Made by a program: the position numbers and the translations under genes. Below the pieces are notes generated by a model. It did not search any database and had not been told where the DNA came from. It was given only the letters and a program-made list of their open reading frames with translations. This document shows positions 21,040 to 31,342 of a DNA stretch of 64,000 bases, piece by piece. The number at the start of each line of letters is the position of its first letter. Positions within the stretch are counted from its first letter, which is position 1. Where the stretch lies: the NCBI RefSeq assembly GCF_028640845.1, contig NC_080541.1, positions 1,956,435 to 2,020,434 of the forward strand, read 5' to 3'. The DNA comes from Ahaetulla prasina (lineage: Eukaryota > Chordata > Lepidosauria > Squamata > Colubridae).

Positions 21040-21650
21040 GATATAGATACACTATATTGCACTTGTGAAACCACACCTGAATCCTGCGTCCAGTTCTGGT
21101 CACCATGATACAAAAAATGATGTTGAGACCTTAGAAGGCGTGCAGAGAAGGTCAGGGGGTCTTCAGGATAAATTGTAGAAGGAAAGGTTAGGGAACTGAC
21201 GACAGAATAGCACTCTTCCAATAGGTGCACCTGTTTTCCAAAGTACCTGAAGGCAGGACAAGAAGCAACAGATGGAAGCCAATCAAGGAGAGAAGCAACC
21301 TAGAACTAAGGAGGAATTTCCTGACAGTGAGGGGAATTAACCAGTGGAATGAGTTGTGGATGCTCCATCATTGGAAGTTTTCAAGAAGAGACTGAACAGC
21401 CATTTGTCCGGAATGGTAGAGGGTCTCCTGCTTGGGCAGAGGGGTTGGACTAGAACAGGGGTCTCCAACCTTGGTCCCTTTAAGACTTGTGGACTTCAGC
21501 TCCCAGAGTTCCTCAGCCAGCTTTGCTGGCTGAGGGACTCTGGGAGTTGAAGTCCACAAGTCTTAAAAGGGACCAAAGTTGGAGACCCCTGGACTAGAAG
21601 ACCACCAAGCCCCCCCCTCCAACCCTATGATTCTACGTACTGTGAGGAGT
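21040..21650 (+). mobile_element. CR1 LINE 3' part with MITE insertion
   Basis: It begins with GAAACCACACCTGAATCC (CR1 ORF2), passes through GGAGGAATTTCCTGACAG and ends GACTAGAAGACCACC...ATGATTCT. The MITE at 21456-21591 splits it. Confidence 0.85.
21456..21591. mobile_element. Palindromic hAT-like MITE in CR1
   Basis: Perfect GACTAGAA duplication (21448-21455, 21592-21599). Same target site in CR1 as at 2927 and 31539. Confidence 0.92.
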
Positions 21651-22539
21651 ATCCTTATTTGAGCTGTGTGGTTGAGTAGAGACTCAAAACGAGGCCCAGC
21701 ATCCTGTCTACTAATCGGCTTGACATCATACCTGTGAAACGTACAACAAAGATGAGTTCTCCATTCCAAATATCAGCTGCCCCGATGTTCCCCCAGCAAC
21801 TCATACTTGGCTATGCATAGGCCATGATGCCACAATTGCGGTGACATCACACCTTGAGGTTCACGGCTGGCCAGAATTCTCGGTCTAAGAAAGAATTGGC
21901 TGGAAGGCCTTACAGGCAGAAACAGAATAGGGTCTGTGCAAGTATGCCCGCTGGGGACCGATACGGTGTTCGGTTGGCTTTGCCAACGATGCAGGAGCCT
22001 TCCAGAGGGCACAGGGGGCACCATCCGCTGCCCACTCACCCTCTTCTTTTCTTTCCGCCAGGTCACAGACCAACACGTAGCAACGCAGCTCAACCTTTCA
22101 GAGATCAGCCAAAGAGAAAACCATCAAGGTAGTAGCCCGTCCTCCAGGTTTGCGCATCGTATCAACCGGCGTGGCTTTTGACATTTCCAGTAGGTTTGGC
22201 TGAAGACAAAGGGCGCTGATCTTAGACTAACCCGGGTTAAACCCTCACTGAAACAAGTCTCAGCTTCTTCAAACATGGCTACTTTCGAAAAAGTAGCCTC
22301 GGTGTGAGGTTTCGAGTCTAGTCCTCAGAACAGGACAATGAGGTCTATTTCTTAGCTAAAGTAGGTCCATAGAACTATCTCAGGTTTCATCTGTTCTAAT
22401 TCTTGCAAAGATGCATTTAAGGAAATAAAAGCTCTGGGGATACAAGAGTTGAAGGGAAGGTTTAAAACTTTTCTCCTCCTTGACCAAGATAAGAACCGTT
22501 TGCAAGAAAATCAATGTGAGGTGAGGTCATCAGTGGTTT

Positions 22540-23420
22540 CGGGGTGAGTTATCATCTGTACGCTGATGATACTCAGCTGTACTTTTCCACCCCGAACTAC
22601 CCCAACGAAGCTGTCGAAGTGCTGTCCCGGTGTCTGGAAGCTGTACGGGTCTGGATGGGGAGAAACAGACTCAGGCTCAATCCCTCCAAGACGGAGTGGC
22701 TGTGGATGCCGGCACCCCGGTACAGTCAGCTGCAGCTGCAGCTGGCTGGGGGGGGCGAGTTATTGGCCCCAACGGAGAGGGTGCGCAACTTGGGTGTCCT
22801 CTTGGATGGGCGACTGTCGTTTGACGATCATTTGGTGGCCGTCTCCAAGAGGGCCTTCCACCAAGTGCGCTTGGTGCGCCAGGTGCGCCCCTTCCTTGAC
22901 CGGGATGCCTTATGCACGGTCACTCATGCCCTTGTCACTTCCCGCTTGGACTATTGCAATGCTCTCTACATGGCATTGGGCCGGGTTACTTACGGGACTG
23001 CCTACTGCTATCGAATATCTCTCACCGACCCGTGCGCTCTCACAGAGAGGGTCTCCTCAGGGTGCCGTCAGCGCGGCAATGTCGTCTGGCGACGCCCAGG
23101 GGAAGGGCCTTCTCTGTGGGGGCCCCCACCCTCTGGAATGAACTACCCCCCGGACTTCGTCAGCTTTCGGACCTCCGGACCTTCCGCCGCGGGCTTAAAA
23201 CATATTTATTTAATTGTGCAGGACTGAGCTAGATTTTAAATTACTGGTTTTAAATTGGGTTTTATTCTATTTTTAATTTTAAATTAACGGGCTTCTTAGA
23301 ATAAGTTTTTTAACTGTTTTTTATAGTGTATTTATGTGTTTTTTAAATGCCTGTACACCGCCCTGAGTCCTTCGGGAGATAGGGCGGTATATAAATTTGA
23401 TCAATAAATAAATAAATAAT
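22540..23420 (+). mobile_element. L2-like LINE fragment (reverse transcriptase end and 3' UTR)
   Basis: The translation holds the RT box YADDTQLY, then LRLNPSKTEWLW, LGVLLDGRLSF and SRLDYCNALYM. After ALYM the frame jumps to a point about 200 bp further on (GPGYLRD) and is shifted. It ends with the CCGCCCTGAGTCC stem-loop and (AATA)n. Confidence 0.85.
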
Positions 23421-23422
23421 AA

Positions 23423-24055
23423 ATGGGGCTGCCCTTGAAGTGCACCCGGAGGCTGCAGCTAGTCCAGAATGCAGCTGCGCGGGTAATAGTGGGGGCAACT
23501 CGTTGCTCCCATGTAACACCAATCCTGCGCAGCTTGCACTGGCTTCCTGTGGTCTTTCGGGTGCGCTTCAAGATTTTGGTTACCACCTTTAAAGCGCTCC
23601 ATGGCTTAGGACCTGGGTACTTACGGGACCGCCTGCTGTTACCTTGTGCCTCCCACCGACCCGTACGCTCACACAGAGAGGGCCTTCTCAGGGTGCCGTC
23701 CGCCAACCAATGTCGGCTGGCGGCCCCCAGGGGAAGGGCCTTCTCTGTTGGAGCTCCTATACTCTGGAATGAACTTCCCCCCAGTTTACGTCAATTGCCT
23801 GATCTTCGGACCTTTCGGCGTGAGCTGAAAACACACCTATTTATTCAAGCGGGACTGGATTGAAATTTTATTGGGGTATTTATGTTTTAAGATTTTAAAT
23901 GGTTTTAAAATTTTGGCCACATTATAATATTTCTTTTAAACTTCTTTTTAATGTTTATATATTGAATTTTTACTTGGCTGTACACTGCCCTGAGTCCTTC
24001 GGGAGAAGGGCGGTATAAAAATCGAAATAAATAAATAAATAAATAAATAAAATAA
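23423..24055 (+). mobile_element. Second L2-like LINE fragment in tandem
   Basis: It opens at ATGGGGCTGCCC (MGLPLK), the point where the preceding copy is broken, and continues through LQLVQNAAARV, HWLPV, LGPGYLRDR and WNELP to the stem-loop and (AAAT)n tail. Confidence 0.85.
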
Positions 24056-24114
24056 AGCAGGGTTGATACAGCAAATTCACAGGAAGGAATGTTTTCGATC
24101 GAAGAGAGTATCTG

Positions 24115-24305
24115 TAGCTCAGGGTTGAACTCCGGAATCCCTGGTATTCTCTGAGCTGGGTTATTTTCTTGCAAATGTTTCATTACCCAACTATGTAACA
24201 TCATCAGTTCTAGAAGGGTTTGTGGAGTGGAGGAGGAGGAGGAGGAGAACTCTGGAATCCTTGGGGCTGAGCTTGATGGTTTTCTTGCAGACATTTCATA
24301 ACCCA
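24115..24305 (-). mobile_element. Two hammerhead-like element fragments (family A)
   Basis: On the minus strand CTGATGA (24201-24207) is followed by a GTTACA/GGTAAT stem and GAAAC (24181-24177). A second, broken unit ends near 24300 in GAAATG. Confidence 0.5.
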
Positions 24306-25090
24306 ACTAGTGACTACATTTTTTGACAAAGTGACTAAATTAGTAGACCAGCGAAATGCTGTGGACATAGTACATTTAGACTTCAGCAAGGCATTTGACA
24401 AAGTAGCCCACAACCTAGTTCTTGCTAAGCTATGGTAAAAAAAAAATGTGGGATAGACAGCATCACCATCAGATGGAGTCGTAACTGGCTGACACTGTAC
24501 TCAACAAGTAGTCCTTAATTTACCTTAATTTAATTTACTTAATTTACAGACTATTTACTGAATCTGCACTACTATTAATTTTCTCATAGTTCCCATCACC
24601 AATCTCTTTCCACTTATGACTGTATGACTATAACTTGTTGCTGGCAATCCTTATGATTTATATTGATATATTGACCATCAATTGTGTTGTAAATGTTGTA
24701 CCTTGATGAACGTATCTTTTCTTTTATGTACGCTGAGAGCATCTGCACCAAGACAAATTCCTTGTGTGTCCAATCACACTTGGCCAATAAAAAAAAAATA
24801 AAAAATTCTAATTCTAATTCTAATAATGGTACTACATCTACATGGAGGGAAGCAAGCAGTGGGATACTTCATAAATGACTTAGATGAGGAAATAGAAGGA
24901 GAACTCATCAAATTTGCAGATGATACTGAACTGGCAGGAATAGCCAACATCCCAGAAGACAAGCTCAGGATCCAAAAAGATCTTGACAGACTTGAACAAT
25001 GGACCCTGTCCAACAAAATGAAATTTAATGTGGAGAAAAGCAAAGTTTTATACCTGGGCAGAAAAACCCAAAGATTTTTAGATTAGATGG
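24306..25090 (+). mobile_element. CR1 LINE reverse-transcriptase fragment with Snake1 tail inserted
   Basis: DIVHLDFSKAFDKVAHN (24355-24410) and KFADDTELAGIAN (24910-24950) are CR1 RT boxes. The Snake1 3' end and an (ATTCT)-like remnant (24500-24835) interrupt them. Confidence 0.8.
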
Positions 25091-25194
25091 ATTAGGCATA
25101 AGGTAGCTCCAGAACAGTAACTGTGAGAGGGACCTTGGAGATAACATCATCAATTCTGGGAGGGACTAGGGTTTGGGAAAGGAGGAGAAGCGGG

Positions 25195-25295
25195 AGGAGG
25201 GTTGTGTGGTCCCTGGTAATCGCTGAGCTCGATGGTTTTCTTGAAGACGTCTCATTACCCAACTAGGTAACATCATCAGTTCTAGAAGAGAGGGG
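25195..25295 (-). mobile_element. Hammerhead-like element fragment (family A)
   Basis: CTGATGA, TTACCTAGTTGGGTAA stem, then GAGACGTC in place of GAAACGTC, so the core is mutated. Confidence 0.45.
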
Positions 25296-25712
25296 TTTGT
25301 GAAGTGAAGGAGGAGGGCAAGGATGAGGAGAAGGAGAAAGATGAGAACTATGGGGTCCTTGGGCTCTCTGTTGTCCTAGTCCCCCTCCAGGGCCCCTTTA
25401 ACAAATTATCTGTGTTTTTGCACTTCCTTTTGTTACTTTTCCCTTTAATAAGGGTAACAATTCAGAATGTCCTTCCTTTTTATTATGCAATCTATGAAAG
25501 GGATGGTGTGATTTCTCCCTTTCGTTTTCCTGCCAGTGAAAAGACTGCTTTGTCATTGAAACGTTTCAACTTAAAACTGTAAATCAAATGATCTTCCTCA
25601 TCTTGGTGTCATAATTGGGATCTAGCAGACCAAGGCACTTGTGTAGAAGCCACAGTTGGCCAATAGACATCAGGACCTCCTTCCTAACATCTGCCGTTTC
25701 ATCTCCCCCCAG

Positions 25713-27188
25713 ATGGAGACCTACGAGGATCATCCTTGGTGCTCCTACAGCTATCCAAGTGGGGAAGAGGAGGTGACAGATGAAGACGTGCACCACCATG
25801 ACCGGCAGCTGGCCAAGATCAGAGCCCGGAGTAACAGCCGTTCCCGCCACCGATCCTCCTTCCTAGTGGACGAGCTCGACATGCTCATGGACAAGGCGGC
25901 CACCACCATCCAGGCCACGTGGCGAGGCCACCTCACCCGTAAGCAGCTCGTGACAGAGCAAGCTGCAGCCGCCACCATCCAAGCTGCTTGGAGGCGATAC
26001 ATTGCTCGCGAGTACCACGCTCTGCAGCGGCAGGAGGTGCCTTCGCCACAAGTCTACAGGCGCCGGAGATCGTCCTCCATCTCCTTTGGGGGGGAGAGAG
26101 AATCCTGGGGGTACCCCAGGATGGACAGGGAGAGAGCGGCCCAGATCATTCAGGCGCACTATCGGGGCTACATGACTCGCCAGGCCCTCGGTGAATGCCA
26201 GCGGGCAGCCACCACCATCCAAGCTCACTGGCGAGGATACCGTACCCGACGGGACTTGACCCAAGCAGGAAGACACACTTACCACCCTCAACGCCCACAG
26301 AAGACCTACTACAGTCCTCCAAGGTTTCCAACAGGGACCTACTACGGCCATCCCAGCTACATGCCCGGAAGCTCCTCCTGGGTGGGCCCGTACCCCAGGA
26401 AACATTGGCGCAAGTGCCTTGTGGGAGACCCTGAGGAGTGGAAAAGCAAGGTACCACGATCCCCGTCCTTCCTGGTCCAACGAGAGGACACCGAGCCCGC
26501 CCAGCCCAAGACATGTCCGCGCTGTGGGAGGTGCACCAGTATCCGTGTGCTCGTGGGTGTGGGCAAAGGGCCGCCATCAGAATCGGAAACGGAGGACAGT
26601 GAATGCGACAGGCACGCAAGTGTCTCTCCGTCCAGAAATGCCCGAAGGATGTCCTACACCTCCAGGCAGGAAGGACCAGCATACAGCCAGTCACGCCGTT
26701 ACGGGCCACGCTTCTCCTATCAGGCGCCTTCAAAAAGCTACCATATGCCTGCGGAAGAGCAGACACGGAGGCAGAGTCGGGAACCCAGCGTAGTGGTCAG
26801 TCAGCGCCTGGCCCCTAGCACACAAACCTCCGTACGGCTGACACGGGAGCGCACCAGCACCCGGAGTCTCTCCTCCACCAGCGTCCAACAGCAGCAGCTG
26901 CAACAGCAAGGCATGCCTTCCCAGAGCACCTCCGACTGGCTGTACGAAACCTACGGGGCCCGCCGTATGGGCGAAGGCCAGAGGCGCGTGTTCAAGACCA
27001 GGAAGCAGATGTGGCAAGTGGTACGTGCAGCCACCCTGATCCAGGCCTTCTGGCGGGGCTGGAGGGTCCGGCAAACGTTGCGTCTCCAAGAAGAAGCGGC
27101 AATCAAGATCCAGTCCGCGTATCGGGGTTACCGAACCAGAGCTTACCTGATGGAGGTGGGAATCCTCAGCGAAGGGGATACGGATTAA
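25713..27188 (+). CDS. Unnamed protein with six IQ (calmodulin-binding) motifs
   Basis: This is a 491-aa reading frame in one exon. A C-rich acceptor (CCCCCCAG) ends at 25712 immediately before the ATG, so an upstream non-coding exon is likely; an in-frame start at 25656 would add 19 residues but lies on the intron side. IQ motifs (IQxxxRGxxxR type) are at about residues 66-80, 89-103, 146-160, 169-183, 443-457 and 466-480, each preceded by alanines as in myosin and ASPM-type IQ arrays, so calmodulin or light-chain binding is expected. Residues 185-430 are low-complexity and rich in R, S, P, Q and Y. They contain a cysteine cluster (CPRCGRC, 268-274), an acidic ESETEDSE segment and a Q-rich run (392-399). 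No membrane segment, signal peptide or ankyrin repeat is visible. It lies between convergent LRRC14 and LRRC24. I do not recognise the orthologue and infer no pathway. Confidence 0.88.
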   Translation: METYEDHPWCSYSYPSGEEEVTDEDVHHHDRQLAKIRARSNSRSRHRSSFLVDELDMLMDKAATTIQATWRGHLTRKQLVTEQAAAATIQAAWRRYIAREYHALQRQEVPSPQVYRRRRSSSISFGGERESWGYPRMDRERAAQIIQAHYRGYMTRQALGECQRAATTIQAHWRGYRTRRDLTQAGRHTYHPQRPQKTYYSPPRFPTGTYYGHPSYMPGSSSWVGPYPRKHWRKCLVGDPEEWKSKVPRSPSFLVQREDTEPAQPKTCPRCGRCTSIRVLVGVGKGPPSESETEDSECDRHASVSPSRNARRMSYTSRQEGPAYSQSRRYGPRFSYQAPSKSYHMPAEEQTRRQSREPSVVVSQRLAPSTQTSVRLTRERTSTRSLSSTSVQQQQLQQQGMPSQSTSDWLYETYGARRMGEGQRRVFKTRKQMWQVVRAATLIQAFWRGWRVRQTLRLQEEAAIKIQSAYRGYRTRAYLMEVGILSEGDTD

Positions 27189-27314
27189 AATGTTTTCCGG
27201 GGACTGGTCCTCTTGGAACTTGGGGGGGGGGAGAGAGGAAGAGGGAGGCTCGAAGGAGAACCCCTCTTTCCACCTCTGTCTCCTTGCCTCCTCTAACAAG
27301 CAAGCTTGCATTCT

Positions 27315-27320
27315 AATAAA
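27315..27320 (+). terminator. Polyadenylation signal of the IQ-motif gene
   Basis: AATAAA lies 127 nt after the stop codon of the IQ-motif frame, before AT-rich sequence and a MITE that starts near 27358. It supports a real transcript with a short 3' UTR. Confidence 0.7.
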
Positions 27321-27357
27321 TTGAGCCTAATTATGAATGCTTCTCAGTTTTGTTTAC

Positions 27358-27680
27358 AGAGAGTCCCCGACGTACAGCTATTTGTTTAGTGACCATTTGA
27401 AGTTAAAAGGGCACTAAAACAATAATGTTGTTCACACTTGCAACCATTGCAGCATCGGGTGTGGTCGCGGGATCAAAATTTCGACGCTTGGTAACTGGCA
27501 TGTACTTATGACGGTTGCAGTGTCCCTGGGCCATCCCTTTTTGCGACCTTCTGACAAGCAAAATCAGATCCGCTTACTGACCCTGTTACTAACTTAACAA
27601 CTGCAGCGATTCACTTAAAAACCGTGGCCAAAAAGGTCATAAAATGGGGGCAAGACTCACTTAGCACCTGTCTTGCTTAC
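27358..27680 (-). mobile_element. Tigger-like MITE
   Basis: AGAGTCCCCGACGTACAGC...CACTTAGCACCTGTCTTGC. Same internal blocks as 11862; left end decayed. Confidence 0.7.
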
Positions 27681-27845
27681 CAATGGAAAAGAACAGAAGA
27701 TAATAGAACAATAAAATAAATAACGAAAGAGAACAAGCGAGAGACACAACTACATGGTTACCAAAAAAGGAATATGTTGAACAGGCAAATCCTTTGGGCT
27801 GCAATTTGTTTAATTTCTGTTTATTTAATATTTCATGCTCTAATG

Positions 27846-27980
27846 CAGGGGTCTCCAACCTTGGCAACTTTAAGACTTGTGGACTTCAACTCCCAGAGTT
27901 CCTCAGCCAGCAAAGCTGGCTGAGGAATTCTGGGAGTTGAAGTCCACAAGTCTTAAAGTTGCCAAGGTTGGAGACCCCTG
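27846..27980. mobile_element. Palindromic hAT-like MITE, intact
   Basis: CAGGGGTCTCCAACCTTGGC with a near-perfect opposite arm. Perfect 8-bp duplication CTCTAATG (27838-27845, 27981-27988). This is the best type copy in the window. Confidence 0.95.
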
Positions 27981-28009
27981 CTCTAATGTTTGTATCCGTT
28001 TTTAGGGCA

Positions 28010-28262
28010 GTGATGGTGAATCTTTTCGGCCCGAGTGCCCAAACTGGAACGCACGTGCAAATGAGCGCCAGCCAGCTGGTCTTTTTGGGAGCCGGGGCAC
28101 CGGAAACCCAAAGACCAGCTGGCTGGCGTGTATATGCCTGTTTTTTGGCCATATTTCGGGCCATTTTCAGGCACACGTGCCTGCGCGGCAGGGCTGAACT
28201 GGGGCAATGGCTCACGTGCCCACAGAGAGGGCTCTGCATGTCACCTCTGGCACGCGTGCCAT
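28010..28262. mobile_element. hAT-like MITE
   Basis: CAGTGATGGTGAATCTTTTCGG...CTCTGGCACGCGTGCCATAG with an internal GCTGGTC/GACCAGC inverted repeat. A related fragment lies near 38045. Confidence 0.55.
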
Positions 28263-28265
28263 AGA

Positions 28266-28500
28266 ATAGAATAGAATAGAATATTTTTATTTATAGACCG
28301 CCCTTCTCCCGAAGGACTCAGGGCGGTGTACAGCCAAGAATAAAATACAGAAAGAAAACAGCAATACAAAACTAAAAACAACCCTTAAAAAACCTATTTG
28401 ATATGGCTACTTATAGATAAAATTTTACCCTCTAAAATTTACAAAAAATTTAAAACCCATAAAATCAATTTGATAATTTAAAATTTAAGCGAGAAATTTA
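28266..28500 (-). mobile_element. L2-like LINE 3' UTR, twin of 681-910
   Basis: It opens GAATAGAATAGAATATTTTT and runs about 230 bp with only a few differences from the 681-910 copy. Confidence 0.8.
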
Positions 28501-28789
28501 AGTGATAGGTTAGCCATTATGCCTTTAAGTATTTGTAAGCTGCCCATTTGACAATGAGACGGGTGGCATATAAATTTAAGAAAATAAATAAACAATGTTG
28601 GTTAGAGAGATGTCACCACCGAAGTGGGCACTTTCCCAGCCACGGGCATCACTTGCTTGGGAGCAAGAGAACGTTTCAGCCAGCAGGAACCCTTCAGCGT
28701 AACCAAGATTCTCTCCCCCATTATCCCCTGCCTCCAAGTCCCCAAAAGAAGACAACAGAGCCTTAACAGCAACGAGATGCTGGCTATAT

Positions 28790-28795
28790 TTTATT
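28790..28795 (-). terminator. LRRC24: Possible LRRC24 polyadenylation signal
   Basis: AATAAA on the minus strand, about 1.5 kb after the LRRC24 stop codon. The intervening 3' UTR would include a Tigger-like MITE (28948-29350) and a CR1 tail. No nearer canonical signal was noticed. This is weak inference. Confidence 0.25.
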
Positions 28796-28947
28796 GTCTT
28801 GCTTGGAAAAAAATCTCCCGCACAGCCATTTTGTTCCTGGCGCAACTACACAGCTATGTTGTTGTCTGTGCTTTTGGGACACAGCTGATTTCATGATTTG
28901 GGGACCGATGGGGAGATGTCACATTAACGCTGGCGGAGGAGTGTAGA

Positions 28948-29350
28948 GGTAGTCCTCGAATTTACAACCATTTGTTTAGTGACCGTTCAAAGTTGCGACA
29001 CTAAAAATAATGTGACTTATGACTGGTGTTTACACTTAGGACCGTTGCAGTGTTCCCACGGTCACATGATCAAAATTCGGACGCTTGGCCACTGATTCAA
29101 GTTTACAATGGCTGCAGTGTCCAGGGGACAAGCCGATCACATTTTGTGACCTCCTGACACCAAGCTAAGTCAAGGGGGAAGCCAGAATTGCTTAACAACC
29201 GTGTTACTAATTTAACAACCGCATTGGGTCACTTAAGAACTGCAGCAAGGAAGGTTGCAACATGGGGCAAAACTCGCTTAATAGCTGTCTTGCTTAGCCA
29301 CAGAGATTTTGGGCTCGACTGTGGTCGTAAGTCAAGGACTAAGCTGTAAG
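28948..29350 (-). mobile_element. Tigger-like MITE
   Basis: TAGTCCTCGAATTTACAACC...GTAAGTCAAGGACTAAGCTG. It would fall in the LRRC24 3' UTR if the distal poly-A signal is used. Confidence 0.75.
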
Positions 29351-29965
29351 GTTAGGAGGTAAGGAGGGGTTTTTCCGTGGGGGTCTACAAATGCAGCTGT
29401 GCAGCTCAGGATGGTGAAATTATTTTTATCCTTTAAAAAAAAAAACGACCGACAAGCCAAAAAACCCTCCACTGAGTGTCCCGCTCAGCCTGCGTGAGGG
29501 ACTGTAAAGATTGTCCCATCATCACGAAAGTCTTGGTCAAATTTGCACAGTGACTGTCTCGTCCAGCCTTTGGTGACTTTTTTTTTCCCAAGCTGCATTT
29601 TCTCTTGTGACCAAAAACCCAGCGCGCAGGTCCTTAGGTCCAGTTGCCGAACGCCTGGGGAGGGTCACCGCTGACGGCTGGCAAAAGTCCAGGGGTTGTA
29701 TATAACCCGTTGCTGTCCATCAGCCGTCCTGTCACGCTTTTGACAGGTCTAAACATTTGAAGATGTCCAGCTTGGTGAGCAAGTCCTGTGTGTTGAGCCA
29801 CGATGTCAGAGGGGGGGAAGAGAAAGTGATATGGATCCCTTTCCGGCTTGGGAGCGTCCTGGAGGAATCTGTTTGATCACACCGAGAAGCAAAACGCTGG
29901 CCTAAGGTGACCTTTTCTAGGAAAGCTCTTCAGGTATCCTATGCTTTCAGATTTGAAGGTGAGTT
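29351..29965. other. Downstream of LRRC24, nothing recognised
   Basis: Unique-looking sequence; could be LRRC24 3' UTR or intergenic. Confidence 0.4.
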
Positions 29966-29967
29966 TA

Positions 29968-30055
29968 ATATAATAACAGAGTTGGAAGGGACCTTGGAGG
30001 TCTTCTAGTCCAACCCCCTGCCGAGGCAGGAAACCCTACACCATTTCAGACCCTC
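29968..30055 (-). mobile_element. CR1 LINE extreme 3' end
   Basis: ATAACAGAGTTGGAAGGGACC, TCTTCTAGTCCAACCCCCTGC and CTACACCATTTCAGA, 280 bp from the LRRC24 stop. Confidence 0.85.
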
Positions 30056-30332
30056 ATGAATTACTCCACAGCCTTTTCAGAGAACGATGGAGAACGGGAT
30101 GGGGATGACCAACAATGTGAGGAGGGCCGAACATGTCCCAGGAGTAACCACAAGGTCATAACTCTCGCTGAACATACACAAGTCCTCTCTGCTGCAACCC
30201 GTGGGATGGTCCACCAGAGATCACAGGTTCCTCCACTCAAGGCCCTGAACTTAAGCAGACAATGGTAGGAGGAAGTCAAGAAAACCACTCCATTGGAGGC
30301 AGTCCATTCCACCCCAACTTCCATAGCTCCAC

Positions 30333-31342
30333 TCAGCAGTGGATTTCATACGCTATCTGAGGCTGGAGCATCAGTGCCTGGTTGGTGAAGAGCTCGCTGC
30401 CTTCTTGGGGAGCCTCTTCTTCTCCTTCCAGAGTCTGAGTCGCTTGGTCTTGCAGCTGCTCCGGGAAGACCCCTGCCAGGCCCTGGGGGTCCTTATAGGT
30501 GGCAAAGAGGGGCTTGTTGCGGTCAATGACAAACATTTCGTGGCCCCTCTCGTCTCGGTACTCCTCTAGCTGGGCGAAGGTGGTGGGCCCATCGGAGTAG
30601 TCGTTGACATACAAGATGTTCTCCTCCTTCTTGGCCTTTTTCCGCTTGCGGTGTTTCCGGTAGATCATGATCACCAACAGGAGGGCCACGAGGGCCAGCA
30701 GGGAGATGGCCACGGCGATGGCAGTCTGCGTGGCCATGCCCAGGGCGTGGAAGTCCATGCTCTCCATGTCGTAGAGAGGTTCCTGGCTGATGTCTACCGA
30801 AGCCGGGTAGCCCTGCGATTGTTGCTGCTGCAGCGAGAGGTTCACCATGAGGTGGAAGACCACCCGGGCCATCCCGCCGGGATTGGAGGCCTCGCACTCG
30901 TATTTCCCAGCGTGGGACACCGTCACGTTGTTGAGGAACAGCATCCCGCTGCCGGTGTCCGACTGTTCGAAGCGTTCCCCGACGCTGCGCTCTCTCAGCT
31001 CAAAACTTCCACTGGGCAGATGGGTCCGGCTTCCCCTGGAGCCCCCGGCCCGCCAGTGGGCGAGTTTACGCCAGGTCACCAGCGGCTGTGGGTAGCCCGA
31101 GGCCTGACAGGAGACGCGCAGGTCATCACCCAGCCGGGCCGTGACTTCGAGGGGCTGCACTTGCACGACCGGAGGGATGCAGATCAAGCTGTTGCCGGAG
31201 ACGTCGGCGAGGCTTTGGTAAGCCAGGCGGGGCGGCTCCGAACACTCGATCTTCTTGTCCTGGGGACTCAGGAGCCTCTGGCCTTCCTCGCGGATCCAGC
31301 TGCTGAGCCAGTGCAGAGCACAGTCGCATCGCCATGGATTCT
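30333..31342 (-). other. LRRC24: LRRC24 terminal coding exon (LRR cap, Ig, TM, tail)
   Basis: On the minus strand the acceptor is TTCCGGCAG ending at 31343. The exon opens with the split glutamate and NPWRCDC, then encodes the Ig domain, the transmembrane helix and the cytoplasmic tail, with the stop codon at 30335-30333. GC content is much higher than in the flanking introns. Confidence 0.95.

Noticed and set aside
25713..27188. Identifying the IQ-motif gene as IQANK1 (human 8q24.3)
   Set aside because: No ankyrin repeats are present and the spacing of IQ motifs does not match what I know of that protein; left unnamed.
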